This document shows, piece by piece, positions 17,241 through 26,131 of a stretch of DNA of 64,000 bases. The translations under genes and the position numbers were made by a program. This stretch comes from Streptomyces sp. NBC_00442 (GTDB taxonomy: Bacteria > Actinomycetota > Actinomycetes > Streptomycetales > Streptomycetaceae), in contig NZ_CP107918.1 of the NCBI RefSeq assembly GCF_036014195.1, positions 4,340,001 through 4,404,000 on the forward strand. The letters are read 5' to 3'. The notes under the pieces were generated by a model. That model saw only the letters and a program-made list of their open reading frames with translations, was not told the DNA's origin and searched no databases. How positions within the stretch are numbered: the stretch's first letter is position 1; every line of letters begins with the position of its first letter.

Positions 17241-17596
17241 GCCGTCAGCTTACCGAGGGGTGATCGGAGCGCGATTCGGCCGAGTGCAAATGGGGGCCCG
17301 AGCGCGATCCGCGCCCCTGGGCACGCGGAAACGGGCACGCGGAACCGGGCGCGGGGGGCGGGTGCGGGCGGCGGGTTCCGGTGGCCTGATCTCGTCCACC
17401 ACTCGAATGGTGTTATCAACAGCCTGTGGACAACTTTGGTGGACAAGCGGTGCGCGGTCTGGGGTGAGAGGGCCCCCGTGCGTCGAAAAGTGACCATATG
17501 TTCGAATTGTGCGCCTGCGTCGGCCGGGACGGCTCGTTAGCTTGGCCCCGACGCGGCCTCGCGGCGGGACGGGCACCTCAGGAAGGAAACAGGCGC
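17241..17596. other. Intergenic region between TetR and VOC genes with DnaA-box-like cluster
   Basis: A 356-bp gap without a gene. It holds the divergent promoters of the TetR and VOC genes. Three 9-mers resembling DnaA boxes lie within 34 bp: TTATCAACA (17413-17421), TGTGGACAA (17425-17433, exact complement of TTGTCCACA) and GGTGGACAA (17438-17446, one mismatch). In the rest I see only GC-rich sequence. Confidence 0.5.
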
Positions 17597-18391
17597 ATGG
17601 GCGGATATCCGGAAGGCGCGCCGTGCTGGGCCGACGTCTCGCTGTCCGACGTCGCGGCCGGCAAGCGGTTCTACGGGGAGCTCCTCGGCTGGACCTTCGA
17701 CGAGAACGCCGACGAGCAGCGGTACGGGCAGTACACGAACGCCTACCGGGACGGACAGCGCGTCGCCGCCCTCCAGCCCAAGCGGGACGGGCGGATGCCG
17801 ACCACCTGGACCGTCTACTTCGCCACCCCCGACGTCCGCGCGCTGGCCGCCCGGGTCCGCGACGCGGGCGGCCGGGTCATCACCGACCCGGCCCCGGTGC
17901 CGCCGCACGGCACGATGGCGATCGCCACCGACCCGGGCGGCGCCGTCTTCGCCCTGTGGCAGGCCGACGCGCACGCCGGCTTCGAGCGGACCCGCCGGCC
18001 CGGATCGTTCTGCTGGACCGAGGTCTACACCCGCGACAAGGACCAGGCCGACGCGTTCTACGAGTCCGTCTTCGGCTACCTGGGGGCCGCCGCGGGCAGC
18101 CCCGACGAGCTGGGGGCCGACATGCGCACCTGGTCGCTGCCCGGCACCGCACCGGGGCCCGGCACCGCGGTCGCCGCCCGTGCCCTGATGTCGCCGGCCT
18201 TCCCCGCGGCCCTGCCCGATCACTTCCTCGTGTACTTCCTCGTCGAGGACTGCGACGCCACGGCCGCCGCCTGCACCCGGCTCGGCGGCCGGGTCACCGC
18301 CCAGCCGTTCGACATCCAGTACGGACGGATGGCCGTCCTCCACGACAACCAGGGCGCCACCTTCGCCGTCCTGCAAGGTGCGGACGCGTAA
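17597..18391 (+). CDS. kbpA: VOC-superfamily protein, probable KbpA (AfsK-binding protein)
   Basis: Two tandem glyoxalase/VOC modules in 264 aa: CWADVSLSDVAAGKRFYGEL begins the first and CWTEVYTRDKDQADAFYESV the second. Such proteins are metal-dependent enzymes or binding proteins. Immediately upstream of afsK, S. coelicolor encodes KbpA, an AfsK-binding protein of about 252 aa that inhibits AfsK autophosphorylation; size and position fit, but the name rests on position and my memory rather than a sequence alignment. ATG at 17597 has AGGAAGGAAA upstream. A longer in-frame ORF from 17498 is not needed. Confidence 0.7.
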   Translation: MGGYPEGAPCWADVSLSDVAAGKRFYGELLGWTFDENADEQRYGQYTNAYRDGQRVAALQPKRDGRMPTTWTVYFATPDVRALAARVRDAGGRVITDPAPVPPHGTMAIATDPGGAVFALWQADAHAGFERTRRPGSFCWTEVYTRDKDQADAFYESVFGYLGAAAGSPDELGADMRTWSLPGTAPGPGTAVAARALMSPAFPAALPDHFLVYFLVEDCDATAAACTRLGGRVTAQPFDIQYGRMAVLHDNQGATFAVLQGADA

Positions 18392-18550
18392 GTACGCGAG
18401 GGCGCCGCGGGCGTCCAGCCCGGGGCGGGGCGTCCACGTCCCGACCCGGGTTGGCCACCGACCACCTCCGGCAGGGAGAATCGGGGTGCCGCGTGAGACG
18501 CTGCACGGGGCCGCATTCACGCACGGCCCGTACGGGGAGGTGGCAGGCAA

Positions 18551-20917
18551 GTGGAGCAGCTGACGCAGCACGACCCGAGGCGGATCGGTCCCTTCGAGGT
18601 CTTGGGACGGCTCGGTGCCGGCGGCATGGGTCTCGTCTATCTGGCGCGCTCGGCGTCCGGCCGCCGCGTCGCCATCAAGACGGTGCGCACCGAGCTCGCC
18701 GAGGACCAGCTCTTCCGGGTCCGCTTCACGCGCGAGGTGGAGGCCGCCCGCGCGGTCAGCGGCTTCTACACCGCCGCCGTCGTCGACGCCGACCCGCGCG
18801 CACCCGTCCCGTGGCTGGCCACCGCCTACGTACCGGCGCCCTCCCTCGAAGAAATAGTGAATGAGTGCGGGCCCCTCCCGGCCCAGGCGGTGCGCTGGCT
18901 CGCCGCCGGCATCGCGGAGGCGCTCCAGTCCATCCACGGCGCGGGCCTGGTGCACCGCGACCTGAAGCCGTCCAATGTCCTCGTCGTCGAGGACGGGCCC
19001 CGTGTGATCGACTTCGGCATCGCGTCCGGGGTCTCCAACACCCGCCTGACCATGACGAACGTCGCGGTCGGCACGCCCGCGTACATGTCACCGGAGCAGG
19101 CCAAGGACTCGCGCAGCGTCACCGGGGCGTCCGACGTCTTCTCGCTGGGCTCCACCCTCGTCTTCGCGGCCACCGGGCACGCGCCCTTCCATGGCGCCAA
19201 CCCCGTCGAGACCGTGTTCATGCTGCTGCGCGAGGGCCCGGACATCACGGGCCTGCCGGACGAGCTCCGCCCGCTCATCGAGTCGTGCATGCAGATGGAG
19301 TACCCCAACCGGCCCTCGCCCGAGGACCTCCAGGCGCAGCTCGCCCCGCACCTCTTCGCCTCCGGCTCGGACGACAGCGGCACCGCGTCGGCCTGGCTGC
19401 CACCGCGCTCCGTCGCCATGATCGAGCAGCGCAGGGGCGGCGGCCGCATGCAGCTCCTCGCTCCGCCCGCCGACCCGGCGCCGAGCCCGGCCGCGCGCTC
19501 GGGCCGGCCGGGCCCGCAGGCGCCGCCCCGCCCTGCGGACCCCCCGTACGCGGCCCGGCACGCCGGGGCCTCCGCCGTCACGTATCCGCCGGTCCACGCC
19601 GACGAGCCGGTGCGGCTGCCCGGCGCCAAGGTGCCCATCGGGCCGGGGCCCCGCGTCGCCGACGCCTCCCGGGTCGCCGTCGACGCCGGATCCGCCACGG
19701 GCTGGGTCCGCAGGCCCGGCGCCGCTGCGACGGGCGGCGCCCAGACCGCGCCGGTGCCCCCGCCCGCCCATCCGCCGGAAGTGCCCGGCCGCTGGCGCCC
19801 CTGGCGCTTTCGCATGTCGAACGACGTGTGGGGCACCCCCGCCGTGGCCGGGGACCTGCTGTACGTGACGTCCTTCGAGGTGCACGCCCTGGACGTGGGC
19901 ACCGGCCGCCGCCAGTTCAAGACGCGCGACGTCGCCTGGGCGATGGCCGTCGAAGCCGGCCGCATCCACGCCTCCGACGGACCCACCCTGTACGCCCTGG
20001 ACGCGAGCGACGGCGGCGAGCTGTGGCGGCTCCAGGCGGACGCCTGGGTGTACTCGCTCAAGGCCGACCGCGGCACCGTTGTCACCGGCACCCGCGGCGG
20101 CGGCGTACAGGCCTGGGAGGCCGCCAACGGCGAGCAGCTGTGGGCGATCTCCGGCGCCCAGAGCGACTTCGAGACCCCCGAGGCCGGCCCGGTCGTCCAC
20201 GACGGCACGGTCTACGTCTGGCAGGACGCACGGCTGCGCGCCCTGGACGCCCGCACCGGCACCGAGCGCTGGTCCTACCCGGTGGGCGACGCGGCCTCCT
20301 GCGGCGGCGTCCCCGTGCGGGTCACGCCGGCCGAGGACGGATACGTCTACGTCTCGGCCGGCACCCGCGTCCTCGCCGTCGACATCGGGTCCGGCCACGT
20401 CCGCTGGCACTTCGAGGCGCCCGCGGTCTTCCTGTGTCCCCCGGCGTTCGCGCCGGGCCCCGCGGTGACCGGCGGCGGCGTGTACCTCGCCGACTACCTC
20501 GGCACGGTCTACGCCCTCGACGCCTCGACCGGCAAGGACCGCTGGCGCATCGCCACCGAGGCCCGCGCCTCCGTCGAGCCGGTCCTGGTGGCCGACGGCA
20601 ACGTCCACGTGGGCAGCGGCAACGCGCTGTACACCCTGGACGCGGTCACCTCGACCCCCAAGTGGCGCTTCGCCGCGGGCGGCGCGGTGGTGGGCACCCC
20701 GGTGGTCGCCGACGGCCGCATCCACTTCGGCTCCGCCGACCACTGCCTCTACACGCTGGACGCGGCAGGCGGCCAGCTCCGCTGGAAGCTCGCCACCGGC
20801 GGCGAGATCAGCGGATCTCCCGTGGTGCGCAACGGAGTTGTCTACGCGTGCAGCAAGGACCGCTGCGTGTACGCCCTGGACGCGGTGAAGGGAACGGCCA
20901 CTTCGGGCTCCCGGTGA
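18551..20917 (+). CDS. afsK: AfsK serine/threonine protein kinase with PQQ-type propeller
   Basis: Hanks-type kinase of 788 aa that phosphorylates AfsR in the control of secondary metabolism and growth. Kinase domain residues ~14-275: glycine loop GRLGAGGMG, Lys-43 in [12 protein letters not shown] (Asp-137), DFG (Asp-154), activation segment with Thr-167, which aligns with the autophosphorylated Thr-168 of S. coelicolor AfsK as I recall. A Pro/Ala-rich linker (about 290-415) leads to a β-propeller of PQQ repeats (about 415-788; repeated LYALDA.., VYVSAG.., LYTLDA..). There is no membrane segment. GTG at 18551 follows GGGAGG. In this strain the next afs genes lie about 8 kb away with catabolic genes in between. 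Confidence 0.96.
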   Translation: MEQLTQHDPRRIGPFEVLGRLGAGGMGLVYLARSASGRRVAIKTVRTELAEDQLFRVRFTREVEAARAVSGFYTAAVVDADPRAPVPWLATAYVPAPSLEEIVNECGPLPAQAVRWLAAGIAEALQSIHGAGLVHRDLKPSNVLVVEDGPRVIDFGIASGVSNTRLTMTNVAVGTPAYMSPEQAKDSRSVTGASDVFSLGSTLVFAATGHAPFHGANPVETVFMLLREGPDITGLPDELRPLIESCMQMEYPNRPSPEDLQAQLAPHLFASGSDDSGTASAWLPPRSVAMIEQRRGGGRMQLLAPPADPAPSPAARSGRPGPQAPPRPADPPYAARHAGASAVTYPPVHADEPVRLPGAKVPIGPGPRVADASRVAVDAGSATGWVRRPGAAATGGAQTAPVPPPAHPPEVPGRWRPWRFRMSNDVWGTPAVAGDLLYVTSFEVHALDVGTGRRQFKTRDVAWAMAVEAGRIHASDGPTLYALDASDGGELWRLQADAWVYSLKADRGTVVTGTRGGGVQAWEAANGEQLWAISGAQSDFETPEAGPVVHDGTVYVWQDARLRALDARTGTERWSYPVGDAASCGGVPVRVTPAEDGYVYVSAGTRVLAVDIGSGHVRWHFEAPAVFLCPPAFAPGPAVTGGGVYLADYLGTVYALDASTGKDRWRIATEARASVEPVLVADGNVHVGSGNALYTLDAVTSTPKWRFAAGGAVVGTPVVADGRIHFGSADHCLYTLDAAGGQLRWKLATGGEISGSPVVRNGVVYACSKDRCVYALDAVKGTATSGSR

Positions 20918-21103
20918 GCCCCCGCATGACGTACTGTGGCGCTCGCCCGCACGGCCCCGTACGGAGCCGTCGGCAGCGAGGCGAGGAGGTGGGACCCATC
21001 ACCGCAGCAGCAGGCAGGGTGCTCTCCCTCCGCGACCGCTCGGTCCGCCCCTGAACAGGTGACCGCGAGAGCGCCCTTCGGTATCCGAAAGGCCTTGTCC
21101 CGC

Positions 21104-21892
21104 ATGTCAGTCGAACCGCTTTCCCCCTCCACCGTCGTGACCCGGCTGCGCGCCGCCGGGTGCGTATTCGCCGAGGACGAGGCGGAGTTGCTCCTCGCCA
21201 CGGCCCGCCGTCCCGCCGAGCTCGCCGCGATGGTGGAGCGCAGGATCTCCGGCCTTCCCCTCGAACACGTCCTGGGCTGGGCCGAGTTCCACGGCCTCCG
21301 AGTCGCGGTGGACCCCGGGGTCTTCGTCCCGCGCCGGCGCACCGAGTTCCTCGTCCAGCAGGCGCTGGCCGCCGCGGACGCGTCCGGGCCGGTCGTCGTC
21401 GTGGACCTGTGCTGCGGCTCGGGGGCGCTGGGCGCTGCCCTGGCGTCGGCGCTGCCCGGCTCCGAACTGCACGCCGCCGACATCGAACCCGCCGCCGTGC
21501 GCTGCGCCCGCCGCAACCTCGCCGCGTTCGGCGGTCACGTCTACGAGGGCGACCTCTTCGCGCCCCTCCCCGCGGAGCTGCGCGGCCGCGTCTCCATCCT
21601 GACGGCGAACGTCCCGTACGTGCCCTCCGGCGAAGTCGGCCTCCTGCCGCCCGAGGCCCGCGACCACGAACCGCTGGTCGCCCTCGACGGCGGCGCGGAC
21701 GGCCTCGACATCATGCGCCGCGTCGCCCTGGCCGCACCGCGGTGGCTCGCCCCCGGCGGCACCCTCCTCGTCGAGACCAGCGAACGGCAGGTGCCGGGGG
21801 CGCTCGCGGCGATGGCCGCGGGCGGCCTGCGCGCCCGCCTGGTCACCTCGGACGAGCTGTACGCGACGGTGGTGACGGGCGTACGGGAGTGA
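21104..21892 (+). CDS. HemK/PrmC-like protein-glutamine methyltransferase
   Basis: SAM-dependent methyltransferase of 262 aa. SAM-binding motif VVVDLCCGSGALGAAL (near residue 95) and the catalytic NxPY motif as NVPYVPSGEV (near residue 167) place it with N5-glutamine methyltransferases that modify release factors or other proteins. It is probably a paralogue rather than the housekeeping PrmC, since it does not sit with prfA. ATG at 21104 gives a normal family N-terminus; a longer in-frame ORF starts at 20936. It is convergent with the membrane-protein gene that ends at 21949. Confidence 0.82.
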   Translation: MSVEPLSPSTVVTRLRAAGCVFAEDEAELLLATARRPAELAAMVERRISGLPLEHVLGWAEFHGLRVAVDPGVFVPRRRTEFLVQQALAAADASGPVVVVDLCCGSGALGAALASALPGSELHAADIEPAAVRCARRNLAAFGGHVYEGDLFAPLPAELRGRVSILTANVPYVPSGEVGLLPPEARDHEPLVALDGGADGLDIMRRVALAAPRWLAPGGTLLVETSERQVPGALAAMAAGGLRARLVTSDELYATVVTGVRE

Positions 21893-21948
21893 TCGCCGTA
21901 CCGGGACGAGGGCGCACCGCCCCGGCCTGAGCGGGCCGGAACGGCGGG

Positions 21949-22797
21949 CTACTTGTGCCGGGGTTCGTCCGCGGGCGGCTCCTCCGGGGGCTCCTCGGGG
22001 AGAGGCTCGTCCGGGGGCTCGGCGGAGCGGGGCTCGTAGGGGGCGCCGACGGGGTGCCCGTGCGTGTACGGGGAGTCCGAGGCGTGCCGGTAACGGGTCC
22101 CGGCGGCCGGCGGCTCCTGCGCGGGCGGGGCTTGACCGGGGCTCTGGCCGCCGGGGTACGGGCCACCGCCGTCCTCGCCGCCGGGGTAGTGGTCGCCCGG
22201 GTGCTGGTAGGGGCCCCCGGCCGGTCCGGGCCGTCCGGCCGCACCGGGCCGCTCCCGGCCGGGCTCCTCGTACGAGGGCCGGGGCTCGACGGGCTCTTCG
22301 CGTCCGGCCTCGTAGGCGGGCTCGTCGCGGCGCGCGGCCCGCTCGTCCAGGGTCGGCCTGCCGTAGCGGCTCCGCGCGGGCGCGGAGCGGCGGCCCGACA
22401 TCAGGGCCGCGCCGATCAGCATCACCACGCCGCCGCCCAGCGCCAGCGCGACGCCCTGTCCGAGTCCCTTGCCCGACGAGTCGACCGTCAGGCTGCCCGC
22501 GGCCTGGCCCTGCCGCACCATCCACAGCACGGTGAAGCCGAGTACCACGAGGGCGGCGACGATCACGAGCACGCGGGAACGCAGCACGAGGGCGATCAGG
22601 GTCACCAGGGCGGCGAAGGCGAACGGGAGCAGCATCGAGCCGGCCACCTCGGCCTTGTCGGCGGAGATGCCCGAGAACAGGTCGTCGATGCGGTAGGCGC
22701 TGCCGTGACGGCCGTCGTACCAGGCACGGAAGGGGCTCCAGACGGCGGCCGCCGCTCCTACGAGAGCGAGGATCGAGCCGATGACATTGCGCACCAT
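21949..22797 (-). CDS. Membrane protein with four helices and Pro/Glu-rich tail
   Basis: Protein of 282 aa, family not recognised. Four hydrophobic segments (NVIGSILALVGAAAAVW, SMLLPFAFAALVTLIALVL, VLVIVAALVVLGFTVLWMV, GVALALGGGVVMLIGAALM) occupy residues 1-135, with an extracytoplasmic loop after the first. The remaining ~145 residues are a disordered, charged, Pro/Glu/Arg/Gly-rich tail (RPSYEEPGRERPGAAG), presumably cytoplasmic. ATG at 22797 has AAGGAGGGCC upstream, a strong ribosome-binding site. Confidence 0.75.
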   Translation of the reverse strand: MVRNVIGSILALVGAAAAVWSPFRAWYDGRHGSAYRIDDLFSGISADKAEVAGSMLLPFAFAALVTLIALVLRSRVLVIVAALVVLGFTVLWMVRQGQAAGSLTVDSSGKGLGQGVALALGGGVVMLIGAALMSGRRSAPARSRYGRPTLDERAARRDEPAYEAGREEPVEPRPSYEEPGRERPGAAGRPGPAGGPYQHPGDHYPGGEDGGGPYPGGQSPGQAPPAQEPPAAGTRYRHASDSPYTHGHPVGAPYEPRSAEPPDEPLPEEPPEEPPADEPRHK

Positions 22798-22987
22798 CTC
22801 CGGCCCTCCTTAAAGGCGGCTCTCGCTGCCGACGCTACGCCCGGTGCGCCCGCGCCGCTACCTGTGGGAGTGCGGCGGGGACGGCGGGGAGATCGTGTGC
22901 CGGGCGGCGCGCGGGCCGCGAAACCGCCCTGCATGTCCATGCCGGCCGCTGTTACGGTGTCGGCCGGTCTTCGGAGGGGGTACGACG

Positions 22988-23647
22988 GTGTTCCGTCGCG
23001 GAATGAAGTGCGCGGCCGTGCTGGCGGGGACGGTGCTCGCCCTGACGGGTTTCTCCGGCCACGGCCACGGCGGTCACGGCCACGGTTCGAGCTCGGGGGG
23101 CGGATGCTCCAACTCCCACAAGAGCAACGGGAGTTCGGGTACGAGCGACAGCAGTGACGACAGCAGTGACGACAGGACCACCACCGGCTACACCACCGGC
23201 GGCGGCAGCAGCAGTACGAGCGGCGGCACCGGCGACGCCTCCGGCGACAGCGGCAGCACGAGTGGCGGCTACACCGGTGGCACCAGTGGCTACACCAGTG
23301 GCAGCCGTTACGGCACCAGCACCAACGGCACCACATCCGGCTCCGGCGGCCGCTCCACGGCCGGGACCACGACCGCCGTCAGCTCGACCGTCACCGCGTG
23401 CGCCTCGGCGAACACGGGCGTGGAGAGCTCCACGGTGCATGTGACGACGGGCAGCGGCTCCGGCACCGGCAGCCGCCGCTACCAGGTACGGGTCACCTTC
23501 CTCGACGCGAACGGCGTATCCGTCGACGAAGGGTCCACCACGGTGAGCCTGACCCCGAGCGCCTCGCGCGACGTCACGGTGCCGATGGACCACCCCGGCC
23601 TGCTCGACAAGGTGGCCCGCTGCGAAGCCGAGGTGAAGCCCGCCTAG
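22988..23647 (+). CDS. Secreted Ser/Gly/Thr-rich protein with His-Gly motif
   Basis: Protein of 219 aa with an N-terminal signal peptide (MFRRGMKCAAVLAGTVLALT). The mature N-terminus carries GHGHGGHGHG, a possible metal-binding motif, followed by ~100 residues of low-complexity Ser/Gly/Thr/Asp sequence. The C-terminal ~75 residues form a compact β-rich domain (RYQVRVTFLDANGVSVDEGS) with two Cys (TACASAN and VARCEAE) that could form a disulfide. GTG at 22988 is chosen because GGAGGGGG precedes it by 8 nt; ATG at 23003 is the alternative. It lies between afsK and afsS, roughly where S. coelicolor has SCO4424, but I cannot confirm orthology. Confidence 0.75.
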   Translation: MFRRGMKCAAVLAGTVLALTGFSGHGHGGHGHGSSSGGGCSNSHKSNGSSGTSDSSDDSSDDRTTTGYTTGGGSSSTSGGTGDASGDSGSTSGGYTGGTSGYTSGSRYGTSTNGTTSGSGGRSTAGTTTAVSSTVTACASANTGVESSTVHVTTGSGSGTGSRRYQVRVTFLDANGVSVDEGSTTVSLTPSASRDVTVPMDHPGLLDKVARCEAEVKPA

Positions 23648-23686
23648 CCGAGGCCGTGCGGCCGTTCACCGCATCCGGAACTCCTT

Positions 23687-24460
23687 TCACCGCATCCGGA
23701 ACTCCTTCGAGCGCCGCGCGCCGAACAGCTCCGCCTGCCGGCCGGGCGGCAGGTTCCCCAGCGCCACGAAGGCCGGGGCGCGGGAGAGGGCCTGGGCGAG
23801 GGTGGCCTCCTTTGCCGCCCACACCGAGCGCACCGTCCCCTGGACCGCCTCCGTCGGGAACGAGGCGATCGTCTCCGCGCACCGCACGGCGGACGTCAAC
23901 TCCCCTCCAGGTGCGGTGACTTCGCTGACGAATCCGATCTCGTGGGCCCGTCGCGCCGACATCCGCTCGGCCGTCCCCATCAGCGCGAGGCGGGCCGCCT
24001 CGCCGTGCGGCATCCGCAGCGCGAGGTACATCGACTCGTAGGCGCTGACCATCCCGTACGTGGTGTGCGGGTCGAAGAAGCTCGCGTCCTCGGCGGCGAT
24101 CACGAACTCGGCCTCGCCCAGCAGGTAGAAGGCACCGCCGCAGGCCATCCCGCGCACGGCGGCGATCACCGGCTTCCACAGGTCGTTGGCCTTCGGGCCG
24201 ATCGAGAGCAGCGGATCCTCGGTGGAGTACGGGGACGAGGGCTGCGCCACCTCGGCCGAGCGGTCGATCCCGGTGCAGAACGCCCGCTCCCCGGAGCCGG
24301 TCAGAACGGCGGCCCGTACGGTGTCGTCGAACCTCAGATCCCGCCATACTTGGGCAAGTCGACGGGCCGTCTCCAGATCGATGGCGTTGAGGCGCTCGGG
24401 CCGGTCCAGGGTGACCACCGCGACGCCGGTGTCCTTGTCGCGGGTCACCTGGACGCTCAT
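23687..24460 (-). CDS. Enoyl-CoA hydratase/isomerase family protein
   Basis: Crotonase of 257 aa, last gene of a thiolase-DUF35-hydratase operon. Motifs: VVTLDRPERLNAIDLET, oxyanion-hole segments GSGERAFCTGIDRS and RGMACGGAFYLLGEAEFVIA, active-site region FFDPHTTYGMVSAYESMYLA. The last segment departs from classical hydratases (no Glu pair at the usual places), so it may be a different crotonase activity. ATG at 24460 overlaps the DUF35 stop (ATGA). The large upstream in-frame extension to 25951 is a shadow of the thiolase gene. Confidence 0.88.
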   Translation of the reverse strand: MSVQVTRDKDTGVAVVTLDRPERLNAIDLETARRLAQVWRDLRFDDTVRAAVLTGSGERAFCTGIDRSAEVAQPSSPYSTEDPLLSIGPKANDLWKPVIAAVRGMACGGAFYLLGEAEFVIAAEDASFFDPHTTYGMVSAYESMYLALRMPHGEAARLALMGTAERMSARRAHEIGFVSEVTAPGGELTSAVRCAETIASFPTEAVQGTVRSVWAAKEATLAQALSRAPAFVALGNLPPGRQAELFGARRSKEFRMR

Positions 24461-24888
24461 GGGCGCTCCAGGAGCCAGCGCGGCACGCTCACCCCGTCGA
24501 CCTCGGTGAACGTGACCTGGACGCGGGCGCCGATCCGCAGCCGGGACGGGTCGACGGAGTCGAGCGGCGCGTCCGGCTCGGCGACCACGTTGCCGACCAG
24601 GCGGATCAGGGGGTCCTCGGCGAGTTCGACGACGACCGCGTTGTAGGGAGCCATCGCCGCGTAGTCGGGGAGCAGCGGGGGGTGCGGGAAGACGTACGAC
24701 CAGATGCGGGCGCGGCCCGACACCCGGCGCCACTCGCTGTCGAAGGACTGGCAGTGCGGGCAGCAGGGGCGGGGCGGGAAGCGGAGCCGGCCGCAGTCGG
24801 GGGCTGCGCAGGCCTGGACGCGGAGCTCGCCGCGGGCCGCGTACTCCCAGAAGGGGGCGCCGTCGTCGTCCACCACGGGTGTCAGCAT
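24457..24888 (-). CDS. OB-fold/DUF35 protein, thiolase partner subunit
   Basis: Protein of 143 aa with a zinc ribbon (Cys in CAAPDC and CCPHC) and an OB fold. It starts 3 bp after the thiolase stop and overlaps the hydratase start (ATGA), so the three are made together. Adjacent DUF35 and Ltp-type thiolase genes encode a stable complex in steroid side-chain catabolism (Ltp2-DUF35 aldolase); by analogy this DUF35 protein probably completes the acyl-CoA pocket of the thiolase at 24892-26040. Confidence 0.88.
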   Translation of the reverse strand: MLTPVVDDDGAPFWEYAARGELRVQACAAPDCGRLRFPPRPCCPHCQSFDSEWRRVSGRARIWSYVFPHPPLLPDYAAMAPYNAVVVELAEDPLIRLVGNVVAEPDAPLDSVDPSRLRIGARVQVTFTEVDGVSVPRWLLERP

Positions 24889-24891
24889 CTC

Positions 24892-26040
24892 TCAACTCCT
24901 CAGCAGGATCGCGGACGTGGGCACGCCTTCGCCCGCGGTGACCAGGCAGGTGGCGGCGTTCGGCACCTGGGCGGTGCTGGTGCCGCGCAGCTGTTTGACG
25001 CCCTCGTTGATGAGGTTGAACCCGTGGACGTAGGCCTCGCTCAGGCCGCCGCCGCCGGTGTTGAGGGGCAGCCGCCCGCCGATCTCCAGGGCGCCGCCCT
25101 CGGTGAACGCGCCGCCCTCGCCGCGCCCGCAGAATCCGTAGCCCTCCAGGGAGAGCGGGATGAGTGGGGTGAACGCGTCGTAGATCTGCGCCACATCGAC
25201 GTCGCCGGGCCCGAAGTCGGCCTGTTTCCACAGGTGTCGGGCGGCGGTCCAGGCGGGCCCCGTGAGCGGGTCGTCGTTCCAGTAGTTGACCATGCCGTGG
25301 TGCTGGGCGGGCAGGCCCTGGGCGGCGGAGTGCACGTACACGGGCTTCTGCCGGCAGTCCCGGGCCCGCTCGGCGGAGACCACGACACACGCCAACGCGC
25401 CGTCCGTTTCGAGGCAGTTGTCGAAGAGGCAGAGCGGGTCGCTGATCCAGCGGGAGGTCATGTACATCTCGCGGGTCAGCGGGCGCTCGTACATGATCGC
25501 GGCCGGGTTCTGGTTGGCGCGGTTGCGGCAGGCGAGCGCCACGTTGAAGAGGTGGTCGCGGGTGGCGCCGTACTCGTGGAAGTAGCGGCGGGCCAGCATG
25601 CCGATCTCGTCGGCGGGCCGCAGCAGGCCGAAGGGGCGGGTCCACTGGGCGGGAGTGGGCAGCTGAACGGCCGTGTTCTTCCAGGGCCTTGGCCCGCTGC
25701 CCCGCTTGCGCGAGCGCCAGGCCACGCCCACGCTCGCCTGCCCGGTCGCGATGGCGGAGGCGAGGTGCCCGACGGTGGCGCAGGAACCGCCGCCCCCGAA
25801 CCCGATCTTGCTGAAGAAGGTCACGTCCCCGGCACCGACGGACTTGGCGACCTCGACCTCGTCGGTCTCCTCCATCGTGTACGAGGCGAACGCGTCGACC
25901 TCGGAGGGGCTGATGCCCGCGTCGTCGAGCGCGGCGAGGATCGCCCGGCACGCCAAGGTCTTCTCGGATTCGGGCAGTTGCCTGGCGAACGGCGTCTGCC
26001 CGATGCCGACTATGGCTGTCGCGTCCTTCAGAGTGGCCAT
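24892..26040 (-). CDS. Ltp2-like thiolase-fold aldolase
   Basis: Thiolase-fold protein of 382 aa of the SCP-x/Ltp2 type. The N-terminus AIVGIGQTPFARQ, the glycine loop GFGGGGSCATVGH, the segment VAQIYDAFTPLIPLSLEGYG and the C-terminal LNTGGGGLSEAYVHG are all typical. By my hand alignment the nucleophile position holds Gly, not Cys, which favours retro-aldol cleavage over thiolysis. First gene of the operon with DUF35 and hydratase genes. The operator 26096-26110 is 55 bp upstream; on this strand CTGACT followed 17 bp later by TAGCCT could be its -35/-10. Confidence 0.9.
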   Translation of the reverse strand: MATLKDATAIVGIGQTPFARQLPESEKTLACRAILAALDDAGISPSEVDAFASYTMEETDEVEVAKSVGAGDVTFFSKIGFGGGGSCATVGHLASAIATGQASVGVAWRSRKRGSGPRPWKNTAVQLPTPAQWTRPFGLLRPADEIGMLARRYFHEYGATRDHLFNVALACRNRANQNPAAIMYERPLTREMYMTSRWISDPLCLFDNCLETDGALACVVVSAERARDCRQKPVYVHSAAQGLPAQHHGMVNYWNDDPLTGPAWTAARHLWKQADFGPGDVDVAQIYDAFTPLIPLSLEGYGFCGRGEGGAFTEGGALEIGGRLPLNTGGGGLSEAYVHGFNLINEGVKQLRGTSTAQVPNAATCLVTAGEGVPTSAILLRS

Positions 26041-26095
26041 GGCCCCACCTCCACGAGCGTCACCAGTGCTGACAGCGGAGGAGGCTACAGCTAAT

Positions 26096-26110
26096 CTGAC
26101 GGTTAGTCAG
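26096..26110. promoter_or_regulatory. Operator copy 7, CTGACGGTTAGTCAG
   Basis: One mismatch in the right arm. It lies midway between the divergent thiolase operon (start 26040) and the FadD gene (start 26132). TAATCT (26092-26097) overlaps its left end, a possible -10 for FadD. Confidence 0.7.
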
Positions 26111-26131
26111 CTAGCGTGGGGAGGGCTTTCG

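Noticed and set aside
21922..21939. CCGGCC...GGCCGG hairpin between methyltransferase and membrane-protein genes
   Set aside because: Only six base pairs, too weak to call as a terminator although it is in the right place.
24461..25951. Upstream extension of the 23687 hydratase into a 754-codon protein
   Set aside because: The extension is a different frame of the thiolase and DUF35 genes; the hydratase starts at 24460 with an ATGA overlap.
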